A program made the position numbers and the translations under genes. The notes under the pieces were generated by a model, which worked only from the letters and a program-made list of their open reading frames with translations, was not told where the DNA came from and did not search any database. A stretch of DNA of 17,505 nucleotides from an uncultured Catenibacterium sp. Its GTDB lineage: Bacteria > Bacillota_I > Bacilli_A > Erysipelotrichales > Coprobacillaceae. The stretch covers positions 1 through 17,505 of the forward strand of contig CAAFPB010000056.1 of the NCBI GenBank assembly GCA_900764725.1, in the 5' to 3' direction. Positions 10,280 through 16,938 of the stretch are shown here, piece by piece (within the stretch, counting starts at the first letter, position 1; the number at the start of each line of letters is the position of its first letter).

Positions 10280-10304
10280 AAGCCAAGGGTAATCCCCTTG
10301 GCTT
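10280..10304 (+). terminator. Intercistronic hairpin between dnaK and dnaJ, no U-tract
   Basis: AAGCCAAGGG (10280–10289) pairs perfectly with CCCTTGGCTT (10295–10304) across a 5-base loop. The downstream sequence ATATTAAATG has no T-run, so it is a poor intrinsic terminator. It more likely protects the 3' end of dnaK mRNA or marks a processing or attenuation point that lowers dnaJ expression relative to dnaK. The hairpin itself is certain; the role is inferred. Confidence 0.75.
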
Positions 10305-10325
10305 ATATTAAATGAGGTGTGATTT

Positions 10326-11450
10326 ATGGCAGATAAGAGAGATTACTATGAAGTCCTTGGTGTATCTAGGGATGCTTCAAAAGATGAAATAAAACGTGCC
10401 TATCGTAAGATGGCAAAGAAATATCATCCTGATGTGAATAAAGCGCCAGATGCAGCAGATAAGTTCAAGGAAGTTAATGAAGCCTATGAAGTTCTTTCTG
10501 ATGAAAACAAGAAGGCCGCTTATGACCGTTATGGACATGCAGCATTTGAACAGGGTGGAGCAGGTGCTGGAGGCTTTGGAGGCCAAGGATTTGGTGGATT
10601 TGAAGATATGGACTTTGGTGATATTTTCGGTTCATTCTTTGGCGGAGGACAGTCACGTTCTAGAAGACCTACAGGACCACAAAAAGGTGAAGACCGTTAT
10701 GTTCAGATAGAAATTGATTTCATGGATGCAATCAAGGGTAAGAAGACTGAACTTAAGATCAACTATGATGAGCAGTGTTCTCATTGTCATGGTACAGGTG
10801 CTAAGAATCCTAATGATGTGCATACATGTTCTAGATGTGGTGGTACAGGACGTATTAGAGTACAACAGCGTTCTCCATTTGGTACAATTATTAATGAATC
10901 AGTATGTCCAGATTGTCATGGTACAGGTAAGGTAGTTAAGGATAAATGTCCACATTGTCATGGCTCAGGATATATTAATAAGAATGTCACTGTAGAATTA
11001 ACTATCCCAGCTGGTATTAATTCTCATCAGCAGTTACGTGTGGCTGGTAAAGGACAGCGTGGTATCAATGGCGGTCCTAATGGTGATTTATATGTAGAAA
11101 TCTATGTTCGTCCACATAAATACTTTGTACGAAATGGTAATGATATTTCTATATCAGTTCCAGTTTCTGCAGTAGATGCTACTCTTGGTTGTGAAGTAGA
11201 AGTACCTACAGTTTATGGTGATGTGACTATGAAGATTCCTGCAGGTACTCAAACGGGTACAGTCATGAGACTTAAGGGTAAAGGTGTTAAGAACATGCGT
11301 GGTGATACTTATGGTGATCAGTATGTTCAGGTCAATGTTTCTATTCCTAAGAAGTTAAGCAAGAAAGAAAAAGACCTTTACACTAAACTTAAAGAATTAG
11401 ATGAAAAAGAATCTATTTTTGATCAATTTAAGAATTCATTCAAGAGATAG
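10326..11450 (+). CDS. dnaJ: Co-chaperone DnaJ (Hsp40)
   Basis: DnaJ delivers clients to DnaK and stimulates its ATPase. The 374-residue protein is a complete type I Hsp40: J domain at residues 1–70 with the essential HPD at 34–36, a Gly/Phe-rich segment (~77–112, [20 protein letters not shown]), four CxxCxGxG zinc-binding repeats ([32 protein letters not shown]), and the C-terminal substrate-binding beta domains. GAGGTG just upstream is the ribosome site. It is the last gene of the heat-shock operon, and its stop codon lies within the terminator stem. No prmA follows, unlike in Bacillus. Confidence 0.98.
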   Translation: MADKRDYYEVLGVSRDASKDEIKRAYRKMAKKYHPDVNKAPDAADKFKEVNEAYEVLSDENKKAAYDRYGHAAFEQGGAGAGGFGGQGFGGFEDMDFGDIFGSFFGGGQSRSRRPTGPQKGEDRYVQIEIDFMDAIKGKKTELKINYDEQCSHCHGTGAKNPNDVHTCSRCGGTGRIRVQQRSPFGTIINESVCPDCHGTGKVVKDKCPHCHGSGYINKNVTVELTIPAGINSHQQLRVAGKGQRGINGGPNGDLYVEIYVRPHKYFVRNGNDISISVPVSAVDATLGCEVEVPTVYGDVTMKIPAGTQTGTVMRLKGKGVKNMRGDTYGDQYVQVNVSIPKKLSKKEKDLYTKLKELDEKESIFDQFKNSFKR

Positions 11451-11476
11451 GGATATTGAGTATTCCTATCTTTTTT
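11446..11476 (+). terminator. Rho-independent terminator of the heat-shock operon
   Basis: GATAGGGATA (11446–11455) pairs with TATTCCTATC (11461–11470) with one G–U, loop TTGAG, then six T. The dnaJ stop codon is inside the left arm. The loop and right arm also hold the probable -35 of the next gene. Confidence 0.9.
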
Positions 11477-11483
11477 GTATAAT
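11456..11483 (+). promoter_or_regulatory. Probable promoter of the HAD phosphatase gene
   Basis: TTGAGT (11456–11461), 16-base spacer, TATAAT (11478–11483) with TG just before it (extended -10). The -35 is in the loop of the dnaJ terminator. Transcription would start near 11490, giving a leader of only about ten bases that is almost entirely the ribosome site AAGGAGGA (11489–11496). Confidence 0.5.
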
Positions 11484-11500
11484 AAAATAAGGAGGACATT

Positions 11501-12178
11501 ATGAAATATAAAACTATATTATGGGATATAGATGGCACACTTCTTAATTTTGAAATGTCTGAAAGAATCAGCATGGAAAAATGTTTAGAGAAGCATGGTG
11601 TATCTATGACAGAAGCACAATTTGAACAATACAAAAAGATTAATAAAGAATGTTGGAAGATGATTGAAAAGGATCATTCAAGAAGAAGTGAACTGATGGT
11701 AAAACGTTTTGTAGACTTTTTTAGTTTACTTAATGTTTCTATTGATGGTGTTCAGTTTAATATTGACTACCAGAAAGCATTAGGCACTTATTATTGTTTA
11801 AATGAGAATACCTTAGAAGTCATTTTAGCACTCAAACCACACTGCAGGCAGTATGCAGCCTCAAATGGCTCAAAAGTCGCTCAGTTAGGCAAATTAAAGG
11901 GCACAGGGCTTTATGACTTATTTGATGATATCTTCATCTCAGAAGACGTAGGATATGAAAAGCCAGATATTACATACTTTAATTATATTAAAGATAAGAC
12001 TCACTATGATCCTAATACCACAATTATTATTGGAGACTCACTCACAAGTGATATAAAGGGTGGAGAAAATGCAGGCATAGATACATGTTACTTTAATCCT
12101 GAACATCAAAAAAACACTTCTCAAGCTGTCACATATGAAATAGACAAACTTATAGAAGTGTTAAACATAGTAAAATAA
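11501..12178 (+). CDS. HAD-family hydrolase, YjjG-type nucleotidase-like
   Basis: A 225-residue haloacid dehalogenase phosphatase with all four motifs: I, WDIDGTLL with nucleophile D9 and acid D11; II, the serine in YAASNGS; III, the lysine in YEKPDITYF; IV, IIIGDSLTSDIKGGENAG. A helical cap (type C1) lies between motifs I and II. The opening YKTILWDIDGTLLNF and the motif IV region resemble YjjG-family noncanonical pyrimidine nucleotidases, which remove phosphate from damaged or odd nucleotides. Other C1 HADs such as phosphoglycolate phosphatases cannot be excluded, and the substrate is unknown. AAGGAGGA precedes the ATG. The gene is monocistronic between two terminators and converges on rpmB. 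Confidence 0.85.
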   Translation: MKYKTILWDIDGTLLNFEMSERISMEKCLEKHGVSMTEAQFEQYKKINKECWKMIEKDHSRRSELMVKRFVDFFSLLNVSIDGVQFNIDYQKALGTYYCLNENTLEVILALKPHCRQYAASNGSKVAQLGKLKGTGLYDLFDDIFISEDVGYEKPDITYFNYIKDKTHYDPNTTIIIGDSLTSDIKGGENAGIDTCYFNPEHQKNTSQAVTYEIDKLIEVLNIVK

Positions 12179-12179
12179 A

Positions 12180-12199
12180 AGAGGCTATTTCTAGCCTCT
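12180..12199. terminator. Bidirectional terminator between the HAD gene and rpmB
   Basis: AGAGGCTA (12180–12187) pairs with TAGCCTCT (12192–12199), loop TTTC. The plus-strand tail is ATTATTATAT; the minus-strand tail reads TTTATTTTACT. It sits between two converging genes and can serve both. Confidence 0.8.
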
Positions 12200-12212
12200 A
12201 TTATTATATCGA

Positions 12213-12398
12213 TTAAGCGCTCTTTCTTAAAGTTCTTAACTGTCTTGCAGAAACTCTTACCTTTGTAGGCTTACCATCGATGATGACAGTAGCTTTCTGT
12301 AAGTTAACATTCCACTTTCTTCTTGTAGCGTTTAATGCATGAGAACGGTTGTTACCAGACATAGGTCCTTTACCGCTAAGCTGACATTTTCTAGACAT
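12213..12398 (-). CDS. rpmB: Ribosomal protein bL28
   Basis: bL28 is a small protein of the 50S subunit. The product [20 protein letters not shown]... is 61 residues, normal for the family, with the conserved [16 protein letters not shown] and the end [12 protein letters not shown]. The frame allows a start four codons earlier (12410), but homologues begin M-[AS]-RKC. GGTGA is well spaced before the ATG at 12398, while AAAGG is too close to the upper ATG. Only one cysteine is present, so this is the zinc-free form. It is divergent from asp23–fakA, next to which it also lies in Bacillus (rpmB–yloU–yloV). Confidence 0.95.
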   Translation of the reverse strand: MSRKCQLSGKGPMSGNNRSHALNATRRKWNVNLQKATVIIDGKPTKVRVSARQLRTLRKSA

Positions 12399-12437
12399 TG
12401 AATTCACCATCCTTTTACTTGTTTCACATACTCGTGT

Positions 12438-12466
12438 ATCTTACCATCTACCTCATCAAAAATCAA
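12438..12466 (-). promoter_or_regulatory. Promoter of rpmB
   Basis: Read on the minus strand: TTGATT (12466–12461), 17-base spacer, TAAGAT (12443–12438) preceded by TGG, giving an extended -10. The leader to the rpmB ATG would be about 30 bases. Confidence 0.65.
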
Positions 12467-12528
12467 TCATTTTTTTTATTAAACTGTACAAAATGTAAAA
12501 AAAGTTGAATATATGGACAAAATAAGGA

Positions 12529-12556
12529 TTGAAAAATCTTTATTGTTTGCTATAAT
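12529..12556 (+). promoter_or_regulatory. Promoter P1 of the asp23-like–fakA operon
   Basis: TTGAAA (12529–12534), 16-base spacer, TATAAT (12551–12556) with TGC before it (extended -10). It lies 76 bases before the first gene. Confidence 0.7.
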
Positions 12557-12565
12557 CCTATTTGT

Positions 12566-12594
12566 TTGTAATGTTTGTGTATATGATATATAAT
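12566..12594 (+). promoter_or_regulatory. Possible promoter P2 of the asp23-like–fakA operon
   Basis: TTGTAA (12566–12571), 17-base spacer, TATAAT (12589–12594). It follows P1 closely and would give a ~30-base leader. The region is AT-rich, so chance matches are possible. Confidence 0.45.
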
Positions 12595-12632
12595 TACTAT
12601 TATGAAAAAAGAATAAAAATGGAGGAATCAAT

Positions 12633-12986
12633 ATGATTAAAAAAACAACTGATCTTGGAAATATAGATATTTCAACTGACGTTATTGCTACTATTTGTGG
12701 TGGAGCTGCAACAGAATGTTATGGTGTTGTAGGTATGGCTAGCCAGAAGATGATGGATGGTTTTTATGATCTTCTAGGTAAAGATAATTATTCTAAAGGA
12801 ATTGTTGTTGAAGAAGGTCAGACTGGTTCTATTATTAATCTTTATATTATTGTAGGTTATGGTGTGAAGATTTCTGAAATTGTATATGAAGTACAGAAGA
12901 AAGTAAAATATGTACTAGAAAAGACTCTAGATATTGATATTGAAGCTGTGAATGTTTATGTTCAGAGCATCCGTGTAATGGACTAG
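12633..12986 (+). CDS. Asp23/Gls24 family envelope stress protein (YloU-like)
   Basis: A 117-residue member of the Asp23/DUF322 family, cytoplasmic proteins often found at the membrane and linked to envelope stress. The family pattern is clear: GNIDISTDVIATICGGAATECYGVVGM at the start, IVVEEGQTGSIINLYIIVGYGVKISEIVYEVQ in the middle, and the end VNVYVQSIRVMD. GGAGG lies ahead of the ATG. fakA follows after 11 bases. The same pair (yloU–yloV) occurs widely in Bacillota, which suggests a functional tie to fatty acid phosphorylation, although the biochemical role is unknown. Confidence 0.93.
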   Translation: MIKKTTDLGNIDISTDVIATICGGAATECYGVVGMASQKMMDGFYDLLGKDNYSKGIVVEEGQTGSIINLYIIVGYGVKISEIVYEVQKKVKYVLEKTLDIDIEAVNVYVQSIRVMD

Positions 12987-12997
12987 GAGGATCAAGC

Positions 12998-14617
12998 ATG
13001 AAGGAAATTAACGGTAAAATGTTTAAACAGATGGTCTTAAGCGGGGCTATCGTGTTACATAATAATCATCCAGAGGTAGATGCTTTAAACGTCTTCCCAG
13101 TACCAGATGGAGATACAGGTACTAATATGTCTCTTACATTCAATTCTGGGGCTGAACAGGTTGAAAAGCTTCCTGATGATGCATCTATCGGTGATATTGC
13201 GAAAACTCTTTCTAAAGGTTTATTAATGGGTGCTAGAGGTAACTCTGGTGTTATCCTTTCACAGATCTTTAGAGGTGTGGCAAAATCACTAAAGGGAAAA
13301 GACACTGCCAATGTTGCAGAATTATCTGACGCGTTCTCATCTGGTGCTAAAGTGGCTTATAAGGCTGTTATGCGTCCAGTAGAAGGTACTATCTTAACAG
13401 TAATCAGAGAATCTGCTGATGCAGCTGCTAAATACGTACAGCCAGATATGGAAATTGAAGACTGGTTCTCTTATTTTGTAAAGAGTGCTGAAAAGTCATT
13501 AGATAATACACCTGAACTTCTTCCAGTATTAAAAGAAGTAGGTGTAGTAGACTCAGGAGGAGCTGGTTTATTATTAGTATTAACTGGTTTCATGGCTGCT
13601 CTTGCTGGTGAAGTGATTGAAAAAGTAGATAACGTTGGTGCTGCAAGTGATGTAGAAATTGTACAGGAAGAAGAAAAGCCTTATGGCTATCGTGTACAGT
13701 TCACATTAAAGATTGATGAAAGAAAGATGAATGCATTCAACTTAGATGGTTTCATCAATGAATTAAAGAACTTACCTGGTAAGAATGTAGATGTAGCACA
13801 GAAAGATAACAAGGTTATCGGTAATGTAGATACATTAAAACCTGGTAATGCATTAAATACAGGTCTTCGTTTTGGTGAATTCACTAAAGTAACTGTAGTG
13901 AATACTGAAGTATCTGAAGAAGAAAAGGAAGAAGAAATCCCAATGGCTCCTGCAAAGGAAATGGCTCTTATTTCTGTTGCTGCAGGTGATGGTATTAAGG
14001 ATATGTTCCTTGAATTAAATTGTAATCATGTTGTATCTGGTGGTCAGACAATGAACCCAGCTACTGAAGATATCGTAAAAGCTATCAAGGGTGTGAATGC
14101 GAAACATGTGATCATTCTTCCAAATAACTCTAATATCGTTATGACTGCTCAGCAGGCAGCTACAGTATTAGAAGGAGAAGTAGATGTTGTTGTATTACCT
14201 ACAAAGACTATTCCTCAGGGATTATCTGCTGCAATCATGTATAATCCAGAAGCAACATTAGATGAAACAGTTGAAGAAATGAAGGAAGCTATCGCCAATG
14301 TAAAGACTGGTCAGGTTACTTTCGCAATCAAGGATACTTCAATTGATGGATTAGAAATTAAAGCCAATAACTATATGGCTTTATGTGAAAAGAAGATTGT
14401 TGCCTGCGTACCAGATAAGCTAGAAGCATTAAAGAATGTTTTAAGCAATCTTGTAGATGAAGATTCTGAAATCGTTACACTTATTTGTGGTGAAGACGTC
14501 ACAGAAGAAGAACAGGAAGCAGCTGCAAGCTTCATTGAAGAAAACTATGAAGATGTAGAATGTGAAGTTCATGTTGGTAAACAGCCAGTTTACTCATTCA
14601 TTGTTGGTGTAGAATAA
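12998..14617 (+). CDS. fakA: Fatty acid kinase catalytic subunit FakA (YloV, DAK2-domain)
   Basis: FakA phosphorylates exogenous fatty acids held by FakB carrier proteins, giving acyl-phosphate for phospholipid synthesis. The 539-residue protein starts with a DhaL-type kinase domain (~1–200). That domain has the Mg-ATP motif NVFPVPDGDTGTNMS (aspartates at 37 and 39), MGARGNSGVILSQIFRG (~78–93) and DSGGAGLLLVLTGF. A middle region and a C-terminal domain (VVSGGQTMNPATEDIVKAI, LPNNSNIVMTAQQAA, VVVLPTKTIPQGLSA) used for FakB interaction follow. An AGGAGG-type site precedes ATG 12998. No fakB is in the window. In Bacillus the neighbours downstream are sdaA and recG; here an IS remnant intervenes. 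Confidence 0.95.
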   Translation: MKEINGKMFKQMVLSGAIVLHNNHPEVDALNVFPVPDGDTGTNMSLTFNSGAEQVEKLPDDASIGDIAKTLSKGLLMGARGNSGVILSQIFRGVAKSLKGKDTANVAELSDAFSSGAKVAYKAVMRPVEGTILTVIRESADAAAKYVQPDMEIEDWFSYFVKSAEKSLDNTPELLPVLKEVGVVDSGGAGLLLVLTGFMAALAGEVIEKVDNVGAASDVEIVQEEEKPYGYRVQFTLKIDERKMNAFNLDGFINELKNLPGKNVDVAQKDNKVIGNVDTLKPGNALNTGLRFGEFTKVTVVNTEVSEEEKEEEIPMAPAKEMALISVAAGDGIKDMFLELNCNHVVSGGQTMNPATEDIVKAIKGVNAKHVIILPNNSNIVMTAQQAATVLEGEVDVVVLPTKTIPQGLSAAIMYNPEATLDETVEEMKEAIANVKTGQVTFAIKDTSIDGLEIKANNYMALCEKKIVACVPDKLEALKNVLSNLVDEDSEIVTLICGEDVTEEEQEAAASFIEENYEDVECEVHVGKQPVYSFIVGVE

Positions 14618-14682
14618 GATATTAAGTCCTATCACTTTAAACTGGTTCAAAAGTCAAGGACAGAATGTTGACAGTCCCTGCT

Positions 14683-14718
14683 AAATGAGCATCACCGTAA
14701 GGTGATGCTCATTTTTTT
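14683..14718 (+). terminator. Rho-independent terminator downstream of fakA
   Basis: A perfect stem (core ATGAGCATCACC/GGTGATGCTCAT, 14 bp with the A/T base) with a GTAA loop runs straight into seven T. It lies 65 bases past the fakA stop. The strongest hairpin in the window. Confidence 0.93.
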
Positions 14719-14734
14719 GCGCCCGCTATCCAGT

Positions 14735-14773
14735 CTTTTCCACGACGAAAAGAAGTCCTGATTTTATGGACTT
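14735..14773. repeat. Two adjacent small inverted repeats beside the IS remnant
   Basis: CTTTTC (14735–14740) pairs with GAAAAG (14747–14752), and AAGTCC (14753–14758) pairs with GGACTT (14768–14773). They lie just past the 3' end of the minus-strand transposase gene and could form its terminator or part of the IS end. No matching inverted copy was found on the other side of the element. Confidence 0.4.
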
Positions 14774-14803
14774 TTCCCGATATATTATTTATGATTTGTC
14801 TAA

Positions 14804-15829
14804 TTAGTATAATGCATCAAGATCCTTATAATAGTCCAGTTCTGTATAGTTCTTCCAGTTCAATGGATCCTTAAGCAGTTTCTTGACCTCGGCTGTTGCT
14901 TCATGATAATAGAACTTTAAAGCCTTATTAATCTTCTCAATGATTTCTGAAATCTTCTTCAGCTGATTCTCTACAAGTTCCTGCTGTTTTACCCATTTCC
15001 TGTTTTCGTCCTCCATCTTCTTCATATCACGCCTGATGATTTCGCCCGCATTCCTTAATAATCTGGACTGATGCTCATTGATCTTCTGACGTTCTTTACG
15101 GAGCTCCTTCTTCTTTTCCTGCATTTCAAGTTTAGCTTCAATGATCTTATCAAGAGGCATAAGTTCTGATGCCTTCACCCCATAATAACTGTCTAATGGA
15201 TACTGTCCTGTCACCTTATATGTATAGAATTCACTTGGAGCCAGTGCTGCAAGGGTATCCTGATATCTTTCATTATTATGCATATTGATATAGCCATCGA
15301 TGAGTCTTCTTACAGTAGCTATATCCCCACATCTTGCGATGATGTCAATGACCTCAGTCTTCATGCGTCCAAAGAATGATTCCATAGGGGCGTTGTCCTG
15401 ACTGTTTCCTCTTCTGGACATTGACTGGATGAAATCATTCTCATTAAGTAACTGTTTGAACGATGTTGACAGATACTGCGAACCCTGGTCACTATGGCAG
15501 TAAACCTCCAGATTCTTAGGGAACTCATCTTTATGATTCTCCATCATATTATTGAACGCCTTCTGCACAAGAGATACATCCATTCTGCTAGATACATAAT
15601 GACCTAGTATTTCAGTTGTATAGGCATCCTTGAATGCACACATATAAGCTGGAGTACGGCTATAGCCGTAATGAATATAAGTGATATCAGTAAGGATGAC
15701 CTGTCTTACTCCCAGCTTAAAGTTGCGGTTAACGAGATTAGGCTTCGCCATGCACTCATGATGGTGTGTTGCCTGTCCCTTATAAGCATCCTTCTTGGGA
15801 AGCTGTGCAGTAATCTGCATCTTTTTCAT
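14804..15829 (-). CDS. IS3-family transposase, OrfB-like, with C-terminal extension
   Basis: An rve-type integrase core with the catalytic triad D48 (LTDITYI), D114 (HSDQGSQY) and E150 (PMESFFGRMKTE), a D-D-35-E spacing typical of IS3 OrfB, followed by RYQDTLAALAPSEF (~188–201). The catalytic residues are intact. The N-terminal DNA-binding region is short: in the same frame, upstream of ATG 15829, codons for RDYHFNISVSRASAI continue the helix-turn-helix until a stop is met, so the true protein was longer. After the core, ~140 extra residues form a long charged coiled coil (~227–303) and a tail ending DLDALY, not usual for IS3 OrfB, which normally ends soon after the APSEF motif. No ribosome site is seen before ATG 15829. 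Probably not functional as it stands. Confidence 0.8.
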   Translation of the reverse strand: MKKMQITAQLPKKDAYKGQATHHHECMAKPNLVNRNFKLGVRQVILTDITYIHYGYSRTPAYMCAFKDAYTTEILGHYVSSRMDVSLVQKAFNNMMENHKDEFPKNLEVYCHSDQGSQYLSTSFKQLLNENDFIQSMSRRGNSQDNAPMESFFGRMKTEVIDIIARCGDIATVRRLIDGYINMHNNERYQDTLAALAPSEFYTYKVTGQYPLDSYYGVKASELMPLDKIIEAKLEMQEKKKELRKERQKINEHQSRLLRNAGEIIRRDMKKMEDENRKWVKQQELVENQLKKISEIIEKINKALKFYYHEATAEVKKLLKDPLNWKNYTELDYYKDLDALY

Positions 15830-15978
15830 GATGGCTGAAGCTCTTGATACGCTGATATTAAAATGATAGTCTCTTTTTTGATTTGCTTCTCATACCCAGT
15901 CAATAGGACTACCCTTTCCTTTCCATCATTTTGCAAAGAGCGTTTGAAGAACTGAAGTAGCATATTATCCTTGTGCAT
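15826..15978 (-). pseudogene. Frameshifted N-terminal fragment of the IS3 transposase
   Basis: A 50-codon frame from ATG 15978, containing LLQFFKRSLQNDG and VLLTGYEKQIKK, ends at a TGA that overlaps the ATG of the main transposase frame (ATGA). Its GYEKQIKK, joined in the other frame to RDYHFNISVSRASAIMKKM, makes a plausible IS3 helix-turn-helix. The switch falls at six A (15874–15879 as T on the plus strand); one more A, or a -1 slip, would join them. It may be decay, a base error, or a programmed slip. Confidence 0.55.
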
Positions 15979-16081
15979 TGACACATGTAATTTGTTTCTT
16001 TAATCAAAATTGCCAAGACAAATGTACTTCATCTTATCGGTATAGAATCAATTATAATATTAGACCTTGATTCTCCTCATT
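15979..16081. other. Intergenic, nothing recognised
   Basis: About 100 bases between the transposase fragment and the next gene. No terminator, inverted repeat or reading frame could be supported. The right end of the IS should lie in or near this stretch, but I see no inverted copy of the left-hand sequences. Confidence 0.4.
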
Positions 16082-16447
16082 TCACTCTTCCGGTAATGGT
16101 ATTCCTAATTCGATATATTCGGCAGCAACACTGATAATGCCTGAATGAAGGTTAAATTCTATTTCATTTGGCTTATTTCCATTTGTCACTTCCATAATCC
16201 AAAATCCCAAAACAACATCAACTGACATGATAAAGAAAGTAACTCCCTTAAAATGAAAATCCCATACAAGTCCTGTGCTATCTTGAATCTTCTTACCCGG
16301 AATTACTTCCTCAATTGTCAAATCCACCTCGTTCTCTGAATAATCAATATTGCCGATTCGATAGTCGTGAAAAGAGTCTTCCTTTTCTATGTAATCCATG
16401 ATGCTTTTAAATGATGTAAGTCTCTCTTTACGTTCTGTCCACCCCAT
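16082..16447 (-). CDS. Hypothetical protein, 121 aa
   Basis: Not recognised. The sequence is acidic and beta-rich by appearance, with no signal peptide or membrane span. The segment FHDYRIGNIDYSENEVDLTIEEV followed by WDFHFKGVTFFIM recalls small immunity-like proteins that open with an 'HD...i..i.y' strand pattern (for example the Imm50-like group), but this is a weak impression. AGGAGAA sits at good spacing before ATG 16447, so it is likely a real, translated gene. It begins 13 bases after the stop of the preceding gene on the same strand, so they are probably co-transcribed. It is the last gene before the IS remnant. Confidence 0.7.
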   Translation of the reverse strand: MGWTERKERLTSFKSIMDYIEKEDSFHDYRIGNIDYSENEVDLTIEEVIPGKKIQDSTGLVWDFHFKGVTFFIMSVDVVLGFWIMEVTNGNKPNEIEFNLHSGIISVAAEYIELGIPLPEE

Positions 16448-16460
16448 ATAAATTCTCCTA

Positions 16461-16817
16461 TTACCATATATTTATAAGAGTTGCAATTCCTTCATCTATT
16501 TTATTAGTAAAGAAAACTGTCTCTCTTGACTGTATATTTAAACAGATAATCATTTTATTTTGTCCGAAATATACATAATCACCCTTTACAATCATACTGT
16601 TTGCAGAGGAAATTGAGAAGTCCCACTCACAACTTTTTATACAGTTTCCTCTTCTATCTATTTGAAACAGGATGGTAATGTACTGATATTCTTGCTTATT
16701 TCTATGGTTCTTTACTCCTCGAGAACCACTGGCTATGACAACATACCCTTCAGTATTTTGAAAACGTCTTACATATCCAAGTCTAGTATGCTCATTATTG
16801 CAGTAATTTTCATACAT
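16461..16817 (-). CDS. Hypothetical beta-rich protein, ~118 aa
   Basis: Not recognised. Short strand-like repeats (YVVIASGSRG, YITILFQIDRRGNCIKSCEW, SMIVKGDYVYFGQNKMIICLNIQ) suggest part of a beta-propeller or beta-sandwich; the run 'VKGDYVYFG...MIICLNIQSRET' is like a PQQ/WD-type blade. The start is unsure: ATG 16817 or GTG 16823, and neither has a Shine-Dalgarno sequence. An in-frame stop lies six codons above the ATG (four above the GTG). It could be the C-terminal piece of a longer protein, because a short open frame (16833–16922) just upstream looks protein-like. The final INIW is followed directly by the ribosome site of the next gene. Confidence 0.55.
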   Translation of the reverse strand: MYENYCNNEHTRLGYVRRFQNTEGYVVIASGSRGVKNHRNKQEYQYITILFQIDRRGNCIKSCEWDFSISSANSMIVKGDYVYFGQNKMIICLNIQSRETVFFTNKIDEGIATLINIW

Positions 16818-16832
16818 AGTCACAGTTTTAAA

Positions 16833-16922
16833 TTATTTATTGATCCTTATGATTTTGGAGATTCCAAGTCCCACATGCATCAAGTTAAAAATAGCAAACG
16901 AGTATTCTTCACAAGCAAACAT
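16833..16922 (-). pseudogene. Possible small ORF or gene fragment
   Basis: A 29-codon frame (MFACEEYSFAIFNLMHVGLG...) fills most of the gap between the acetyltransferase gene and the 118-aa gene; upstream of the ATG it is open as DFTEGNYYD. Composition is protein-like, but there is no good ribosome site. It could be a broken N-terminal part of the next gene, a true small gene, or chance. Confidence 0.2.
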
Positions 16923-16938
16923 ATCGTAATAATTGCCT

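Larger units (their letters stand above)
14804..15978 (-). mobile_element. IS3-family insertion sequence remnant
   Basis: The block contains a DDE transposase and a short upstream reading frame that matches the front of the same protein in another frame. Its base composition is visibly more GC-rich than the flanking genes, which supports separate origin. I could not find a pair of terminal inverted repeats or a target-site duplication, so the limits given are those of the coding parts only. The element is probably incomplete on its 5' (right) side. Confidence 0.7.

Noticed and set aside
16070..16081. CCTTGATTCT near 16065–16075 as a right-hand IS end pairing with AAAGTCAAGG at 14651
   Set aside because: The match is only about eight bases with mismatches and no TG/CA end or target duplication could be shown.
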